Below are positions 1 to 9,188 of a stretch of 46,359 nt of DNA, piece by piece. How positions within the stretch are numbered: the stretch's first letter is position 1; the number at the start of each line of letters is the position of its first letter. Below the pieces are notes generated by a model that did not search any database, was not told the DNA's origin, and was given only the letters and a program-made list of their open reading frames with translations. Origin of the DNA: an uncultured Halieaceae bacterium (GTDB lineage Bacteria; Pseudomonadota; Gammaproteobacteria; Pseudomonadales; Halieaceae); contig CAJWQE010000010.1 of NCBI GenBank assembly GCA_913045375.1, positions 1-46,359 of the forward strand, given 5' to 3'. The position numbers and the translations under genes are program-made.

Positions 1-327
1 TGGGTCGGGCATGCCCCAATGTGCGCGAGATGCATCGCTCATCCAGAGCGGGCAAGCCTCGTTCGCGGCGCTATCGCAGACCGTGACCACCAAATCAAAC
101 TCCTGATCGGAAAAGTCATCCCAAGACTGGCTGCTCAAGCCCTCGATAGGGAGGCCACGAGCAGCGAGGAACTTAAGTGTAAGAGGATGAATGTCTCCTG
201 CGGGTTGACTCCCCGCACTGAACGCACGAAACACACCGTCAAACTGAGTGTTCGCGATTACCTCGGCAAGCACGCTTCTGCATCGATTGTGAGTGCAAAT
301 AAACAATAGATTAAACGGCTTTACCAC
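1..327 (-). CDS. arsC: Arsenate reductase ArsC, LMW-PTP fold (3' end cut by window)
   Basis: This gene reads off the left edge, so only the first 109 codons are present. The protein begins M-V-K-P-F-N and reaches the phosphatase P-loop CTHNRCRS (Cys11 to Arg17, the CX5R motif of low-molecular-weight tyrosine phosphatases). The later stretch FSAGSQPAG and the HWGMPDP region are typical of thiol-coupled arsenate reductases, which reduce arsenate to arsenite in the cytoplasm. The GTG start is chosen because an AAGGAG ribosome site lies 7 bases upstream. Most relatives have Ser where this P-loop has the first Arg. No arsR, arsB or ACR3 gene is visible on the window side. A general LMW phosphatase is a less likely alternative. 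Confidence 0.85.
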   Translation of the reverse strand, partial: MVKPFNLLFICTHNRCRSVLAEVIANTQFDGVFRAFSAGSQPAGDIHPLTLKFLAARGLPIEGLSSQSWDDFSDQEFDLVVTVCDSAANEACPLWMSDASRAHWGMPDP

Positions 328-696
328 CTACTTACTCCTTACCTACCCTAACTTCCTGGTCATCAATGAGCCAAACCGTTCAGCTTTACCCTGTAGTTTG
401 CCTGAGGCCAAGTTTGCTCGAGCCAGTGCCCAACTTACCTGGCGTAATCAGCAGCCTCGAAAAGAGTCGTCTCAGACAATCTGCTTAATTTACTTCGCTT
501 TATCGTCAACTGCCTCTACTCGCTTTCGGCTACCTATCCATGTTCTTTCTAGCTACTTTTTCAGCTACTTTTCTGCTCTAGGTACTCCTCGTCTTACCCT
601 ACCACCGACCCTACTACCTATCGTTCTGGCTATCCTTCTGGGTCGATTTCTTTTAGGGTACCGGCCCTTCATGACAGTTATGACGATTCTTTGTCG
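328..696. other. Divergent intergenic spacer, pyrimidine-skewed
   Basis: This is the shared upstream region of the leftward arsC and the rightward transporter gene. The plus strand is strongly enriched in C and T, with many CTAC/CTACC/CTATC steps. It holds an exact 10-base direct repeat, AGCTACTTTT, at 551-560 and 563-572. An open frame of about 136 codons crosses it on the plus strand. Its translation is low-complexity, shows no family signature, and the frame has no good ribosome site, so I do not call it a gene. Promoters for both flanking genes should lie here, but I cannot place them with confidence. Confidence 0.4.
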
Positions 697-1836
697 ATGT
701 TGACCGTCCCAACACAGCGCATCCTCACGTTTGGCTTCATCGCCTTTGTTCTTATTGGTCTAGAGCAGGGCCTACTGGGCCTATTCGTTGCTGAACTCGG
801 CACGAAGCTCGCTAGGTCACCTGAGGACCTGGGACTCTTTTTTGCACTTCATGGCCTTGGCTCTGCTGTCGTAACCGGATCAGCACTTATTGGATGGATG
901 GAGCAGCGAAATAGTAAACGCATAGCGCTCGCCAGCCTGTCACTGTGTCTCGGTTCTTTCCTTGTCGTGACAGGCGATTACTGGCTTCTAAAACTCATCG
1001 CGGCGCCGCTGCTTGGCCTCGGGTTTGGCGGTCTTTCGATGTCATTTAATACACTGTTCGTGACCCATTTTTCACAGAAGAATGCAGGGCTACTCAATGT
1101 CTTGAATGCTACCTATGGCCTTGGCGCCGTCGCTGCGCCATGGCTCCTCAGCCAGGGGCTTCTGACGGGTAGCGAGCTTTTTGTCGCTATCGCTCTTGCG
1201 TCAATGGTTGTCTGCCTCGGCGCCTGGCATATTGATGACCGAATACCCACGCGCTCAGCTATTACATCTGAGAACGAGTGTGTAGCGCCGATCCTACCGT
1301 TACTGCTTACCGCCTTTGCCATTCTCTTCATCGAGGCTGGCCTCACCTATTGGATGCCATCACTGCTCAGCGATCCAGCAGGTGACGGTAAAGCGGCCGC
1401 TGCCTATATGGCGCGTTTCTTTTTCTGGTTTGTCATCGTTAGGCTCACCGCCGCTGCACTCGCAGTCTGGATTTCGACACTTGGTTTCGCAGTATTCGGA
1501 CTGGTTGGTATCTTCTGTTCGCTGGTCCTTGTATTGGCCGGCACTGTTCCGCTAGCAGATACCAGTTTCACTGGGGCCTTTATGGGTTTGATATTTCCCA
1601 ATGCTTACGCATGGATGCTCACCAAGGGCGGTGGAGGTACAACTACCGGCGCTAAAATTCTGCTGAGTGCGATCACAGGTGCGACATTGGGCCCATGGCT
1701 GCTCGGCTGGGTGTTACCTTACCTGGGTCAAAGTGCTGTGCTATGGCTTTTAAGCTCACTGAGTCTAGCCACCGCTGGTTTGATGCTTATCACCCATTTA
1801 AATGTTGAGTACCGGAAATCTTGTCAAGCGCAATAG
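697..1836 (+). CDS. MFS transporter (sugar/FHS-like)
   Basis: The product has 379 residues and is almost entirely hydrophobic helices, fitting the 12-helix major facilitator fold of the inner membrane. Helix 1 starts near residue 9 (ILTFGFIAFVLIGLEQGLLG). The loop after helix 2 carries a short basic stretch, EQRNSKR, at the place of the MFS loop 2-3 motif. The Gly-rich GLGFGGLSMSFN segment resembles helix 4 of the fucose/glucose (FHS) group. The ATG at 697 is used rather than the TTG two codons upstream, and neither has a strong ribosome site. The gene diverges from arsC, but nothing in it points to arsenic transport. The substrate is unknown. Confidence 0.7.
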   Translation: MLTVPTQRILTFGFIAFVLIGLEQGLLGLFVAELGTKLARSPEDLGLFFALHGLGSAVVTGSALIGWMEQRNSKRIALASLSLCLGSFLVVTGDYWLLKLIAAPLLGLGFGGLSMSFNTLFVTHFSQKNAGLLNVLNATYGLGAVAAPWLLSQGLLTGSELFVAIALASMVVCLGAWHIDDRIPTRSAITSENECVAPILPLLLTAFAILFIEAGLTYWMPSLLSDPAGDGKAAAAYMARFFFWFVIVRLTAAALAVWISTLGFAVFGLVGIFCSLVLVLAGTVPLADTSFTGAFMGLIFPNAYAWMLTKGGGGTTTGAKILLSAITGATLGPWLLGWVLPYLGQSAVLWLLSSLSLATAGLMLITHLNVEYRKSCQAQ

Positions 1837-1918
1837 ATGCCTGAGCCGTCGATACATGGTTAGATAACCGGCCGATCAAAAAACCATTTTTAAATAATTA
1901 GTCTGGGAGTTTCAGTAC

Positions 1919-2707
1919 ATGGATACGTCAACACTATTTTCGCTCGAAGGAAGAACCGCACTCGTCACAGGGGGGTCGCGCGGCATTGGTAAAATGATCG
2001 CCGCTGGTTTTATTGCCCAAGGCGCAAAGGTCTACATTTCATCGCGAAAAGCCGATGTTTGTGATGCTGTTGCCGAGGAGCTGGGTCCAAACTGCATCTC
2101 TCTACCGCAGGACATAAGCACCGTAGCAGGTTGCCAGATGCTGGCCGATGCGTATTTCCAGCACGAGAAATCGCTCGATATTCTTGTGAACAATGCTGGC
2201 GCCGCATGGGGCGAGCCCTTCGAAACCTTCCCCGAGAGTGGTTGGGATAAGGTAATGGATCTGAACGTTAAGTCACTGTTCTTCCTCACGCAGGCACTCC
2301 ATGGACCGCTCAAAGCGGCGGCGTCAAGAGAGCAGCCAGGCAAGGTCATCAATATCGCATCTATCGACGGCATTCGGATTAATCCCTGGGAAACCTACAG
2401 CTATCAGGCGTCAAAAGCGGCAGTGATTCAGCTTACAAAGCGCATGGCAACGCGTCTCATTAAAGACAGCATCAACGTTACCGGGATCGCACCCGGCGCC
2501 TTCGCATCTGAAATGAATAAAGCAGCGCGCGACTTTGGGGATGCCGTCGGTAACGGTGTTCCATCAGGTCGCATCGGCCGTGATGAAGACATGGCCGCGG
2601 TAGCCATCTACCTGGCTGCCCGCAGCGGAGACTACGTCGTCGGCGAGACGATTGCCGTTGATGGTGGCGTTGTGTACGGCTCGGCCGCAGAAACCATCAG
2701 CCCCTAA
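1919..2707 (+). CDS. SDR family oxidoreductase, RhlG-like
   Basis: This is a 262-residue classical short-chain dehydrogenase. The NAD(P) site TGGSRGIG is at residues 17-24, NNAG is at 91-94, the catalytic Ser lies in the IASIDG stretch near 148, and the YxxxK pair is Tyr162/Lys166. The sequence pattern, with LVNNAGAAWGEPFE, a GWDKVMDLNV stretch and an IAVDGG end, is closest to RhlG-type 3-oxoacyl reductases and related NADPH enzymes. A GGGAG ribosome site sits 9 bases before the ATG. A strong hairpin terminator follows the stop. The real substrate cannot be read from sequence; fatty-acyl or polyol/steroid-type ketone reduction are all possible. Confidence 0.8.
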   Translation: MDTSTLFSLEGRTALVTGGSRGIGKMIAAGFIAQGAKVYISSRKADVCDAVAEELGPNCISLPQDISTVAGCQMLADAYFQHEKSLDILVNNAGAAWGEPFETFPESGWDKVMDLNVKSLFFLTQALHGPLKAAASREQPGKVINIASIDGIRINPWETYSYQASKAAVIQLTKRMATRLIKDSINVTGIAPGAFASEMNKAARDFGDAVGNGVPSGRIGRDEDMAAVAIYLAARSGDYVVGETIAVDGGVVYGSAAETISP

Positions 2708-2726
2708 AGTTCAGACCTATTGAAGC

Positions 2727-2762
2727 AAAAAAGCCCCAGTCGATATGACTGGGGCTTTTTTT
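2727..2762. terminator. Bidirectional intrinsic terminator
   Basis: A perfect 8-bp stem (GCCCCAGT at 2733-2740 with ACTGGGGC at 2748-2755) closes a 7-base loop. It has A-tracts on the left and T-tracts on the right, so it works for both strands. It lies between the convergent SDR and sulfatase genes and should end both. Confidence 0.9.
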
Positions 2763-2797
2763 ATTTCAATGATGAAGGAGCGCTGTAAAGTTTCGTT

Positions 2798-4330
2798 TTA
2801 CTGGCCCTGCGATTTCTGTTGGTTATAGAGCGGCTCCATCATCTGATCAACGCCAAACGTAGCCGGTCGCTGACGCGGTGGAAATTGGGCTAGTGTGGTC
2901 AGAAACTTTTGAAGTTCAATGCGTGCAACAGCGATACGCGGAGGTACTTTGCGTACCCACCAATCTTCGTAGTTATCGGCATGTACATCAGCTCGCTCGA
3001 AGGGGTCGCGTCGTAAATGAAAGACTTTCGGAATACGGAGCTCATCAAACTGCTCTCGCCATACCGCAAAGCCTTGAGCACGCTGTTCAGCAAAAACAAC
3101 CTTCCAGTCTCCTGTTCGAATCGCCGTTAAGACACCGTCGTCGCTCCAGTAAAAGAACGAGTTCCGTGGACCAAGATCCGTTTCCCCCTCCAGTAACGGA
3201 AGGAAGTTGTAACCATCGAGGTGATTTTTATAGGGCTTGCCATCAACCGTCACGCCCGCTTTGAGCTCGGCGACGACATTGGGACGTCCAGCAGCAGCCA
3301 TCAAGGTTGGCACCCAATCCTCGTGTGACATGATCTCGTTAATGACCTGTCCTTCCTTAATCCGGCCAGGCCATCGGACCATCGCTGGAACGCGAAAACC
3401 GCCCTCCCAATTCGTATTCTTCTCGCTTCTGAACGGCGTAATCGCGGCATCCGGCCAGGTGTTGTAGTGCGGACCGTTATCGGTCGAGTACATGACGATG
3501 GTGTTATCGGCAACGCCTAGCTTATCGAGATGGTCGAGCAATTCGCCAACCATCATGTCGTGACCCACCATGGCGTCGTTATAGAAGCCCTGGCCCGAGA
3601 GCCCGCGCTCATCATCGGCCGTGTGCGTAAAGAAATGCATGCGGGTTGTGTTGTACCAAACAAAGAAGGGCTTGCCCTGATCGACTGCGCGCGTCATGAA
3701 ATCAAGGGCCGCAAGCTTGAACTCTCGGTCCACAGTCTTCATGCGCTCGCGGGTCAAAGCGCCAGTATCAACGATGTCGCCATCAGCAAAACTGTGGATC
3801 ACACCGCGCGGTGAAAAGAGCTTAACAAGCAATTCATTGTCGTGAGGGTAGTCAGGATCCTCTGGCTCTTCCTCTGCATTCAGGTGGTACAGGTTGCCGA
3901 AAAACTCGTCGAATCCGTGGTTTGTAGGAAGAAACTCGTCCTTATCACCAAGGTGGTTCTTACCAAATTGGGCAGTGACATAGCCCTCGTCCTTGAGAAG
4001 CGACGCCAGGGTCACGTCCTCGGGCCTAATACCGAGGTCAGCACCAGGCGAGCCAACTTTCGTCAGTCCTGTGCGAATCGGTGATTGGCCTAAGATGAAC
4101 GCAGAGCGTCCAGCGGTGCAACTTTGCTGACCATAATAATCAGTGAACTTGGCACCCTCTTCGGCAATCCGATCAATATTTGGCGTGTCGTAGCCCATCA
4201 TCCCCATGTTGTTGGTAGAGAGATTCCAAAAGCCAATGTCATCGCCCCAGATGATCAGCATATTGGGCTTGTCTTGCGCCAATGCTTGGCCAGCAAATAC
4301 AAAGCTCAACAGAAAAAATATAACGCGCAT
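2798..4330 (-). CDS. Exported sulfatase (arylsulfatase family S1)
   Basis: This is a 510-residue periplasmic or secreted sulfatase. A signal peptide is clear (MRVIFFLLSFVFAGQALA, cleavage likely before Gln-Asp). Asp30 and Asp31 in the WGDD motif are metal ligands. The formylglycine site is Cys71 in CTAGR, which fits the C-x-[P/A]-x-R rule in its Ala form, so a maturation enzyme (FGE) is required for activity. Downstream, a TDNGPHYN metal site and the FRSEKNTNWEGGFRVP block match the alkaline-phosphatase superfamily fold of arylsulfatases. No FGE gene or carbohydrate-degradation locus is adjacent. The substrate is not deducible; algal sulfated glycans or small aryl sulfates are both possible. 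Confidence 0.88.
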   Translation of the reverse strand: MRVIFFLLSFVFAGQALAQDKPNMLIIWGDDIGFWNLSTNNMGMMGYDTPNIDRIAEEGAKFTDYYGQQSCTAGRSAFILGQSPIRTGLTKVGSPGADLGIRPEDVTLASLLKDEGYVTAQFGKNHLGDKDEFLPTNHGFDEFFGNLYHLNAEEEPEDPDYPHDNELLVKLFSPRGVIHSFADGDIVDTGALTRERMKTVDREFKLAALDFMTRAVDQGKPFFVWYNTTRMHFFTHTADDERGLSGQGFYNDAMVGHDMMVGELLDHLDKLGVADNTIVMYSTDNGPHYNTWPDAAITPFRSEKNTNWEGGFRVPAMVRWPGRIKEGQVINEIMSHEDWVPTLMAAAGRPNVVAELKAGVTVDGKPYKNHLDGYNFLPLLEGETDLGPRNSFFYWSDDGVLTAIRTGDWKVVFAEQRAQGFAVWREQFDELRIPKVFHLRRDPFERADVHADNYEDWWVRKVPPRIAVARIELQKFLTTLAQFPPRQRPATFGVDQMMEPLYNQQKSQGQ

Positions 4331-4492
4331 GGGTTTTTACCCTTTATTGTTAGAGTCGCCGTAGGTTACTGCCTCACGTCTTCTATGGCGACTCTTAGAG
4401 AGAGATTTCTCTACTTCGTTTGGTACTTCGAGTAAGACTCAAAGTACTATTGGGCACTATCGAGCCATGGGGTAGAGGGAGTTAGGGCCAAT

Positions 4493-5104
4493 ATGCGTAG
4501 CGTGACGTTTCAGAAGACCGAGATCATTCCCAACAAAATCGTTTGTGTTGGTAAGAACTACGCGGCACACATCGAAGAAATGGGCAGTGTACCGTCTGAC
4601 CAAATGACCGTATTCATGAAGCCCAACGCCTGTATCAGCGATCAACTAGTGGCCCATCGTGGGGAACAAATTCATTTCGAGACGGAAATTTGTTTGCTCA
4701 TTCAAGGCGGTGCTGTGGCGGGAGTGGGTGTTGGACTCGATCTCACTAAGAGAGCTACGCAAAAAAAGCTTAAGGATGCTGGCCTCCCCTGGGAGCGTTC
4801 TAAAGCCTTTGAGGGCTCGGCAGTGTTCAGCCACTTTGTCGATGCACCGGCTTCCCTGACTGACCTCAAATTAGAGCTCTGCGTTGATGGTGAGCCACGC
4901 CAGCAGGGTGGTCCACGACAAATGCTCTATCAGCCACAGACAATCTTGGAAGAGCTCCGCTCTTTCATACCGCTTGAAGATGGCGATATTGTGATGACCG
5001 GGACACCCTCCGGGGTTGGTCCAGTCGAGCGAGATTCGCTTTTTGAAGCGCGATTACTCGATGCCCATACGGAACTGGTTAGCGCTTCATGGCGCGCAAT
5101 TTAG
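4493..5104 (+). CDS. Fumarylacetoacetate hydrolase-fold protein, YcgM-like
   Basis: The product has 203 residues, close to the short, single-domain FAH family (acylpyruvases such as YcgM, about 219 residues). The start block KIVCVGKNYAAHIEEMG is highly characteristic. The metal ligands are visible as His61-x-Glu63-x-Glu65 (HFETE) and Asp83 (in GLDLTKR). The GLPWERSKAFEGSAV block and the MTGTPSGVGPV loop near the C-terminus complete the active site. The family cleaves C-C bonds in acylpyruvates or decarboxylates oxaloacetate. The gene stands alone between divergent and convergent neighbours, so context gives no substrate. Confidence 0.85.
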   Translation: MRSVTFQKTEIIPNKIVCVGKNYAAHIEEMGSVPSDQMTVFMKPNACISDQLVAHRGEQIHFETEICLLIQGGAVAGVGVGLDLTKRATQKKLKDAGLPWERSKAFEGSAVFSHFVDAPASLTDLKLELCVDGEPRQQGGPRQMLYQPQTILEELRSFIPLEDGDIVMTGTPSGVGPVERDSLFEARLLDAHTELVSASWRAI

Positions 5105-5146
5105 AGACAAATGCAAAGATAACAGAGCGCTAACCAGCGCCCGCCT

Positions 5147-6172
5147 TTACGAATTCAGGTCTTCGATAAATTCATCGATTTCCGCAGTCGTCGTGGTGAA
5201 GGAAGTTACCAAGCGATACGCCTTAGGTAAGGATGGCCAAGCGTAAAACATGTGTCCGCGTTGCAGGAGCCCCTCCGCAACGTCCTCCTCCATGGAAACA
5301 AATAACTCATTACCGTCACCACCCGCCAGAATCGAAGCATTGTTTGATGAAGAGATACCGTCCCGAAGTCTAGCCATACTGGCGTTTGAGGCTGTAGCTA
5401 GCTCAAGCCACAGATCACCTGCAAGGTAAGCGTCAAACTGGGCCGCGAGATATCGATGCTTCGACCAAAGGTGGCCACCGCGCTTCCGATGGAATTCGGC
5501 CAACATCGCTTCATCGGGATTGAAAAATACCAGTGCCTCAGCCGCCATCGCGCCGTTCTTCGTTGCGCCAAAACTAAGCGCATCGACACCGGCACGCCAG
5601 GTGAGATCGGCCGGGCTTTCACTACCACCTGCGACGGCATTAGCGAATCGGGCGCCATCCATGAACAACTTCATACTGCGAGACTTCGCTAGCTCAGAAT
5701 AAGCGACAATTTCATCGGGAGAGAGTCGAGCACCCAACTCGGTCAAATTAGAAATTGCAATCACCGCAGGTTGGACAGAGTGCACTCCCCTCGCACCAGA
5801 TAGGTCAATTTTTTGTGCCAACTCCTCAAGGTCAGGTTTTGCATCGTCTCCCCCGACCGTGAATTGTCGAGCACCGCCAGTGTACAGCTCGGGCGCTGTC
5901 GACTCATCGTTCACGATATGTGCTTCAGCGTGCGCATAGATGCCGGAAACTGAAGAGGCAAGCGTCGCCAGACCGATACAGTTGGCTGCTGTGCCGGTGG
6001 CAACCAAAAAAATGCTAACTTGGCAGTCAAATAGCGATTCGAATCTCTTGTAGACCGATCGCGTTAAATCATCATCTCCGTAGGCAGCTGTATTACCAGA
6101 CGAAGCCAAAACCAGAGACTCAATGATCTTGGGATGTGTGCCAGACGCATTATCGGAGCCAAAATTTGCCAT
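5147..6172 (-). CDS. ltaE: Low-specificity L-threonine aldolase family protein
   Basis: This 341-residue PLP enzyme of the aspartate aminotransferase fold I threonine aldolase family splits threonine or allo-threonine into glycine and acetaldehyde. The N-terminal FGSDNASGTHP block binds the cofactor end. The ATGTAAN loop near residue 60 holds the PLP phosphate. Asp172 and Arg175 are in the MDGARFAN stretch, and the Schiff-base lysine is Lys205 in SFGATKNG. Length matches the family. The gene is convergent with the FAH-fold gene, with only about 40 bases between, which hold a short weak hairpin but no clear terminator. Whether it prefers threonine or another beta-hydroxy amino acid is open. 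Confidence 0.88.
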   Translation of the reverse strand: MANFGSDNASGTHPKIIESLVLASSGNTAAYGDDDLTRSVYKRFESLFDCQVSIFLVATGTAANCIGLATLASSVSGIYAHAEAHIVNDESTAPELYTGGARQFTVGGDDAKPDLEELAQKIDLSGARGVHSVQPAVIAISNLTELGARLSPDEIVAYSELAKSRSMKLFMDGARFANAVAGGSESPADLTWRAGVDALSFGATKNGAMAAEALVFFNPDEAMLAEFHRKRGGHLWSKHRYLAAQFDAYLAGDLWLELATASNASMARLRDGISSSNNASILAGGDGNELFVSMEEDVAEGLLQRGHMFYAWPSLPKAYRLVTSFTTTTAEIDEFIEDLNS

Positions 6173-6277
6173 TGATCTAACCTAAAATATAGACATCAAA
6201 AAAGTTATCGCACACTAAGCCTGCAAATCACTCTTATATTTGAAGAATGTTTAGTCGATTACCTACATGGGCAGCAT

Positions 6278-6300
6278 AAAAAAGCGGGCCGAAGCCCGCT
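6278..6300 (-). terminator. Intrinsic terminator with UUCG tetraloop
   Basis: Read on the minus strand, a perfect 7-bp stem AGCGGGC/GCCCGCT closes a TTCG loop and runs into a T-tract. It lies just after the stop of the first TonB-dependent receptor and should end its transcript. UUCG is an unusually stable RNA loop. Confidence 0.88.
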
Positions 6301-6323
6301 TTCGATAACACATCACTGCTCAA

Positions 6324-9188
6324 TCAAAAGTTGTACTTAAAGCCAGCTTTGATGATTCGACCCAGCGGGTTGTGGTTGTATGCATCGTACATTAAGTCAC
6401 CATAGGCGACTGGCGGCATCTCATCCCCTGCATTAATTGCGGACAACGTGACAGCAAAGCTATCGTCAACATCAATATTCACGTGAATATCCACCGTGGT
6501 AAAGTCGTCAACACTATCCACTCCTTCAGGCAGGTTTGTGCGTCGATCTTTAACGCTGTCGGAGTGATTAACGTATGCGGATAAGCTCAGCTCTGACGTC
6601 ACACCCACAGTTGCGAAGGCTCTAGCGCGGAGCTGGGGAATGGGGCGGGCGGTGTTATTGAAGTTGTAGTAGCCCGCAGTCTCCTCACCAGCGGCTATCA
6701 ACACGTCACCCTTGTAATAATCACCCACCTTATTGCCTAGGGTATAACTCCCCTCCAAACCTAGACTAAAGGGCATTCCAGCGTCGGATTGATAGCCCAA
6801 AAAGAAGTCAACGCCGTCAGACTCCAGACGCGGTCCATTTATAATGAAGGTATTAATACGCTCGATTCCGCTGGCGGCGCACGATCCATCCGCCACACCC
6901 GACTGACAGATAATTTGCGCTTGCACTGCGGCTTGAGCCGCGCCACCTGCTGCATAGGCAGCTACTAACTGACCGTAAGCCTCGGTGATGATCGGATTAT
7001 CAAAGTCAAAATACCAATAATCGAGGGTAGCATTCAGGTTATCGCCTGAGTAAACGAAGCCCACGTTGTAAGTAAACACCGATTCGGGTTCAAGATTAGG
7101 ATTACCTGTGGTGTCGATGGCTTTAAATGCAATGGCGGGAGCCACATAGGCAAGTGCCGTTGCAGCGCTGGGGTCCAACTGATTAGGGTCGGGTGCCCTA
7201 AAGGTCGTTTGCGCCGATGCCCTAAGCGAGAAACTTTCAGAAATCTGATACAGCAGCGAGACCTTTGGATCTAGAGTATCACTGCCAGACCCGTAGTCTT
7301 CGTATCGTAAACCAACACTGGCTTCCAAGTTTTCACTCAACGGCATGTAAGCCTCTGCAAATACAGCATAAACCGTCTGGTCAAGCTCGTAAGGTGATCC
7401 CGCGGCCAAGAAGCTGTGAAGACCTGTCCGGCTTACACAATCCATATAGCCGGTTACACGGCAAGGATTAACGTTAACATTCGCGGTGTCCTCAACTCCT
7501 TGACTCACGTCGTTCTGGCGATACTGAAAACCATAGGCGATATCCGCATTGCCTAATGACTGCTGAAGGACAATGTCCGCAGTGAAGAGCTCGTTCTCTC
7601 CTCTCACCTTCCACTCGTCGTCAATCCAGTCTTGCATCGCTTGTGTATTAGCAACACTCGGGTCGTAGTTTGGATTGACAAACTGCCCGAAATAGCCGGA
7701 CTGAATCGCTGTTGAAAAGGGGTTGAAATAGCGACAGTTGCCTTGCCCCGCGATTGCGCCATTGGGACTGACAGTTTCGTCCGGATTCAGCGTTGCGCCG
7801 CAGCCTTCACCGCCATAACCGAGATAAGCCAATTTAGTTTTTTCAATACTCGCGTCACGTGAGGAATAACCACCTTCAGACCGTGAGTAGGCCATGTTTA
7901 GTGTGTAATCAACATCCTCAGTCAAAGCACCGCTTAATGAGCCAGCGAAGCGATAATTTTGATACTCCCGCGGCGCCGTGCGGGGTCCTGAAGCACCCAC
8001 ACCGTTCACACGTCCACGTACGATGATATAGCTCGGATATGCAGGTAAGGACGCAAAGTACTCGGGATAAGTCGATTCGAGACTTTGCCAGGCTGGGCTG
8101 TCAGGAAACACCGTCTGTACCGGATCAATGATCCGCTGCGGAGGATACGATGGGGAGGTCGCCCAGTTAGGCACGTTCGTATCCGCATAAAGGGCTTCTA
8201 GGTGCAGCACGTCACCGTTGGCGAGGGTCCCATTAATTTCAGTGAAAATCTCAAAGTGTTCCTCATTCTCGACAAAATTATCGAATTGCGTGTACTGAAA
8301 CACACAAGTGCCTCCAGCTACGAGGCCTCCGGCATCAGCACAGCCGGGATCAGGACCTCCCCCGATAATTGTATCGAAGCCCAACCCCTGACCGTTCGGA
8401 TTGGTGTCAAGGAAGGGATAAAGAGTGCCCGGATTACCAATAGTAGAAAACCCATCGAATGGGAGGTAACTACCGTCTAGGCGGGTTCCAAAATCTCTAT
8501 CTCGCTGCTTCAGCTGGCTGCGCTCTCGGTAACCGGCAGAGGTGACCCAATTGAAGTCTCCGATTTCGGTGCCGAATATAGCGCTCAAGGAGTAATCGCC
8601 ATTGGAGTCGGCAATACTCGCGTAATTACCTTGCAATTCGAATCCTTCAAAATCGGACCGCGTTATAAAGTTCACTACGCCGCCGACCGCATCTGATCCA
8701 TAAGTCGCCGCGGCGCCCTCCTTTAGAACTTCTATACGCTCGATCGCGACACCAGGAATCGAGTTAATATCCACAAAGCGACCAGCACCCAATCTAACTG
8801 GAACAGCTGCTTGTCGTTGTCCATTGATTAACACAAGTGTTCGAGCAGGACCCAGACCTCGCAAATTTACATTTGCCAAACCTTCAGTCGCATTGGATTC
8901 AAATTGGTTAGAGTCACCGTCAACACCGGAACTGAAGCTCAAGTTTTTAGTGAAGTCGACAAGTGACGGACTGTTTTGCATGTCCAATGCCGAGCGATCG
9001 TAAACCGACACGTTGGTTTCCGCGTCGGTCGCCGTTCCCTTGATTAGTGATCCTGTTACCAGCACCTCCTCTAAGTTGTCTCCTTCCTGAGCAGATGTGG
9101 AATGGATAAATGAGGTAGCAGTCATAGCTGCTGCAATTATGAACAGGCCTTTACAGCTGGACTGCCCATTTTCAATGAGTCGTTTCAT
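6324..9188 (-). CDS. TonB-dependent outer-membrane receptor
   Basis: This is a 954-residue receptor. After a signal peptide of about 33 residues (ending HSTSA, then QEGD) comes a TonB-box-like stretch LEEVLVTGS. A plug domain follows with VNLRGLGPARTLVLINGQR and IERIEVLKEGAAATYGSD, a hallmark of the long-plug CirA/BtuB-type receptors common in marine gammaproteobacteria. The rest is a 22-strand beta-barrel ending in Phe (IIKAGFKYNF), the outer-membrane insertion signal. It imports a bulky ligand with energy from TonB-ExbBD. It shares its plug blocks with the next gene and is a paralogue. The ligand is unknown; no sugar- or siderophore-processing cluster surrounds it. Confidence 0.92.
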   Translation of the reverse strand: MKRLIENGQSSCKGLFIIAAAMTATSFIHSTSAQEGDNLEEVLVTGSLIKGTATDAETNVSVYDRSALDMQNSPSLVDFTKNLSFSSGVDGDSNQFESNATEGLANVNLRGLGPARTLVLINGQRQAAVPVRLGAGRFVDINSIPGVAIERIEVLKEGAAATYGSDAVGGVVNFITRSDFEGFELQGNYASIADSNGDYSLSAIFGTEIGDFNWVTSAGYRERSQLKQRDRDFGTRLDGSYLPFDGFSTIGNPGTLYPFLDTNPNGQGLGFDTIIGGGPDPGCADAGGLVAGGTCVFQYTQFDNFVENEEHFEIFTEINGTLANGDVLHLEALYADTNVPNWATSPSYPPQRIIDPVQTVFPDSPAWQSLESTYPEYFASLPAYPSYIIVRGRVNGVGASGPRTAPREYQNYRFAGSLSGALTEDVDYTLNMAYSRSEGGYSSRDASIEKTKLAYLGYGGEGCGATLNPDETVSPNGAIAGQGNCRYFNPFSTAIQSGYFGQFVNPNYDPSVANTQAMQDWIDDEWKVRGENELFTADIVLQQSLGNADIAYGFQYRQNDVSQGVEDTANVNVNPCRVTGYMDCVSRTGLHSFLAAGSPYELDQTVYAVFAEAYMPLSENLEASVGLRYEDYGSGSDTLDPKVSLLYQISESFSLRASAQTTFRAPDPNQLDPSAATALAYVAPAIAFKAIDTTGNPNLEPESVFTYNVGFVYSGDNLNATLDYWYFDFDNPIITEAYGQLVAAYAAGGAAQAAVQAQIICQSGVADGSCAASGIERINTFIINGPRLESDGVDFFLGYQSDAGMPFSLGLEGSYTLGNKVGDYYKGDVLIAAGEETAGYYNFNNTARPIPQLRARAFATVGVTSELSLSAYVNHSDSVKDRRTNLPEGVDSVDDFTTVDIHVNIDVDDSFAVTLSAINAGDEMPPVAYGDLMYDAYNHNPLGRIIKAGFKYNF

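Noticed and set aside
19..309. Plus-strand frame of 96 codons at the left edge
   Set aside because: It lies opposite the clear arsC coding sequence, whose P-loop and ribosome site are convincing; the plus frame shows no family signal.
293..703. Plus-strand frame of 136 codons in the arsC/transporter spacer
   Set aside because: Low-complexity translation driven by base skew, no ribosome site, no family signature, and it overlaps the transporter start in another frame.
697..1836. Arsenic-efflux role for the MFS transporter next to arsC
   Set aside because: The two genes diverge, no ArsJ-partner GAPDH is present, and the protein looks more like sugar-type transporters.
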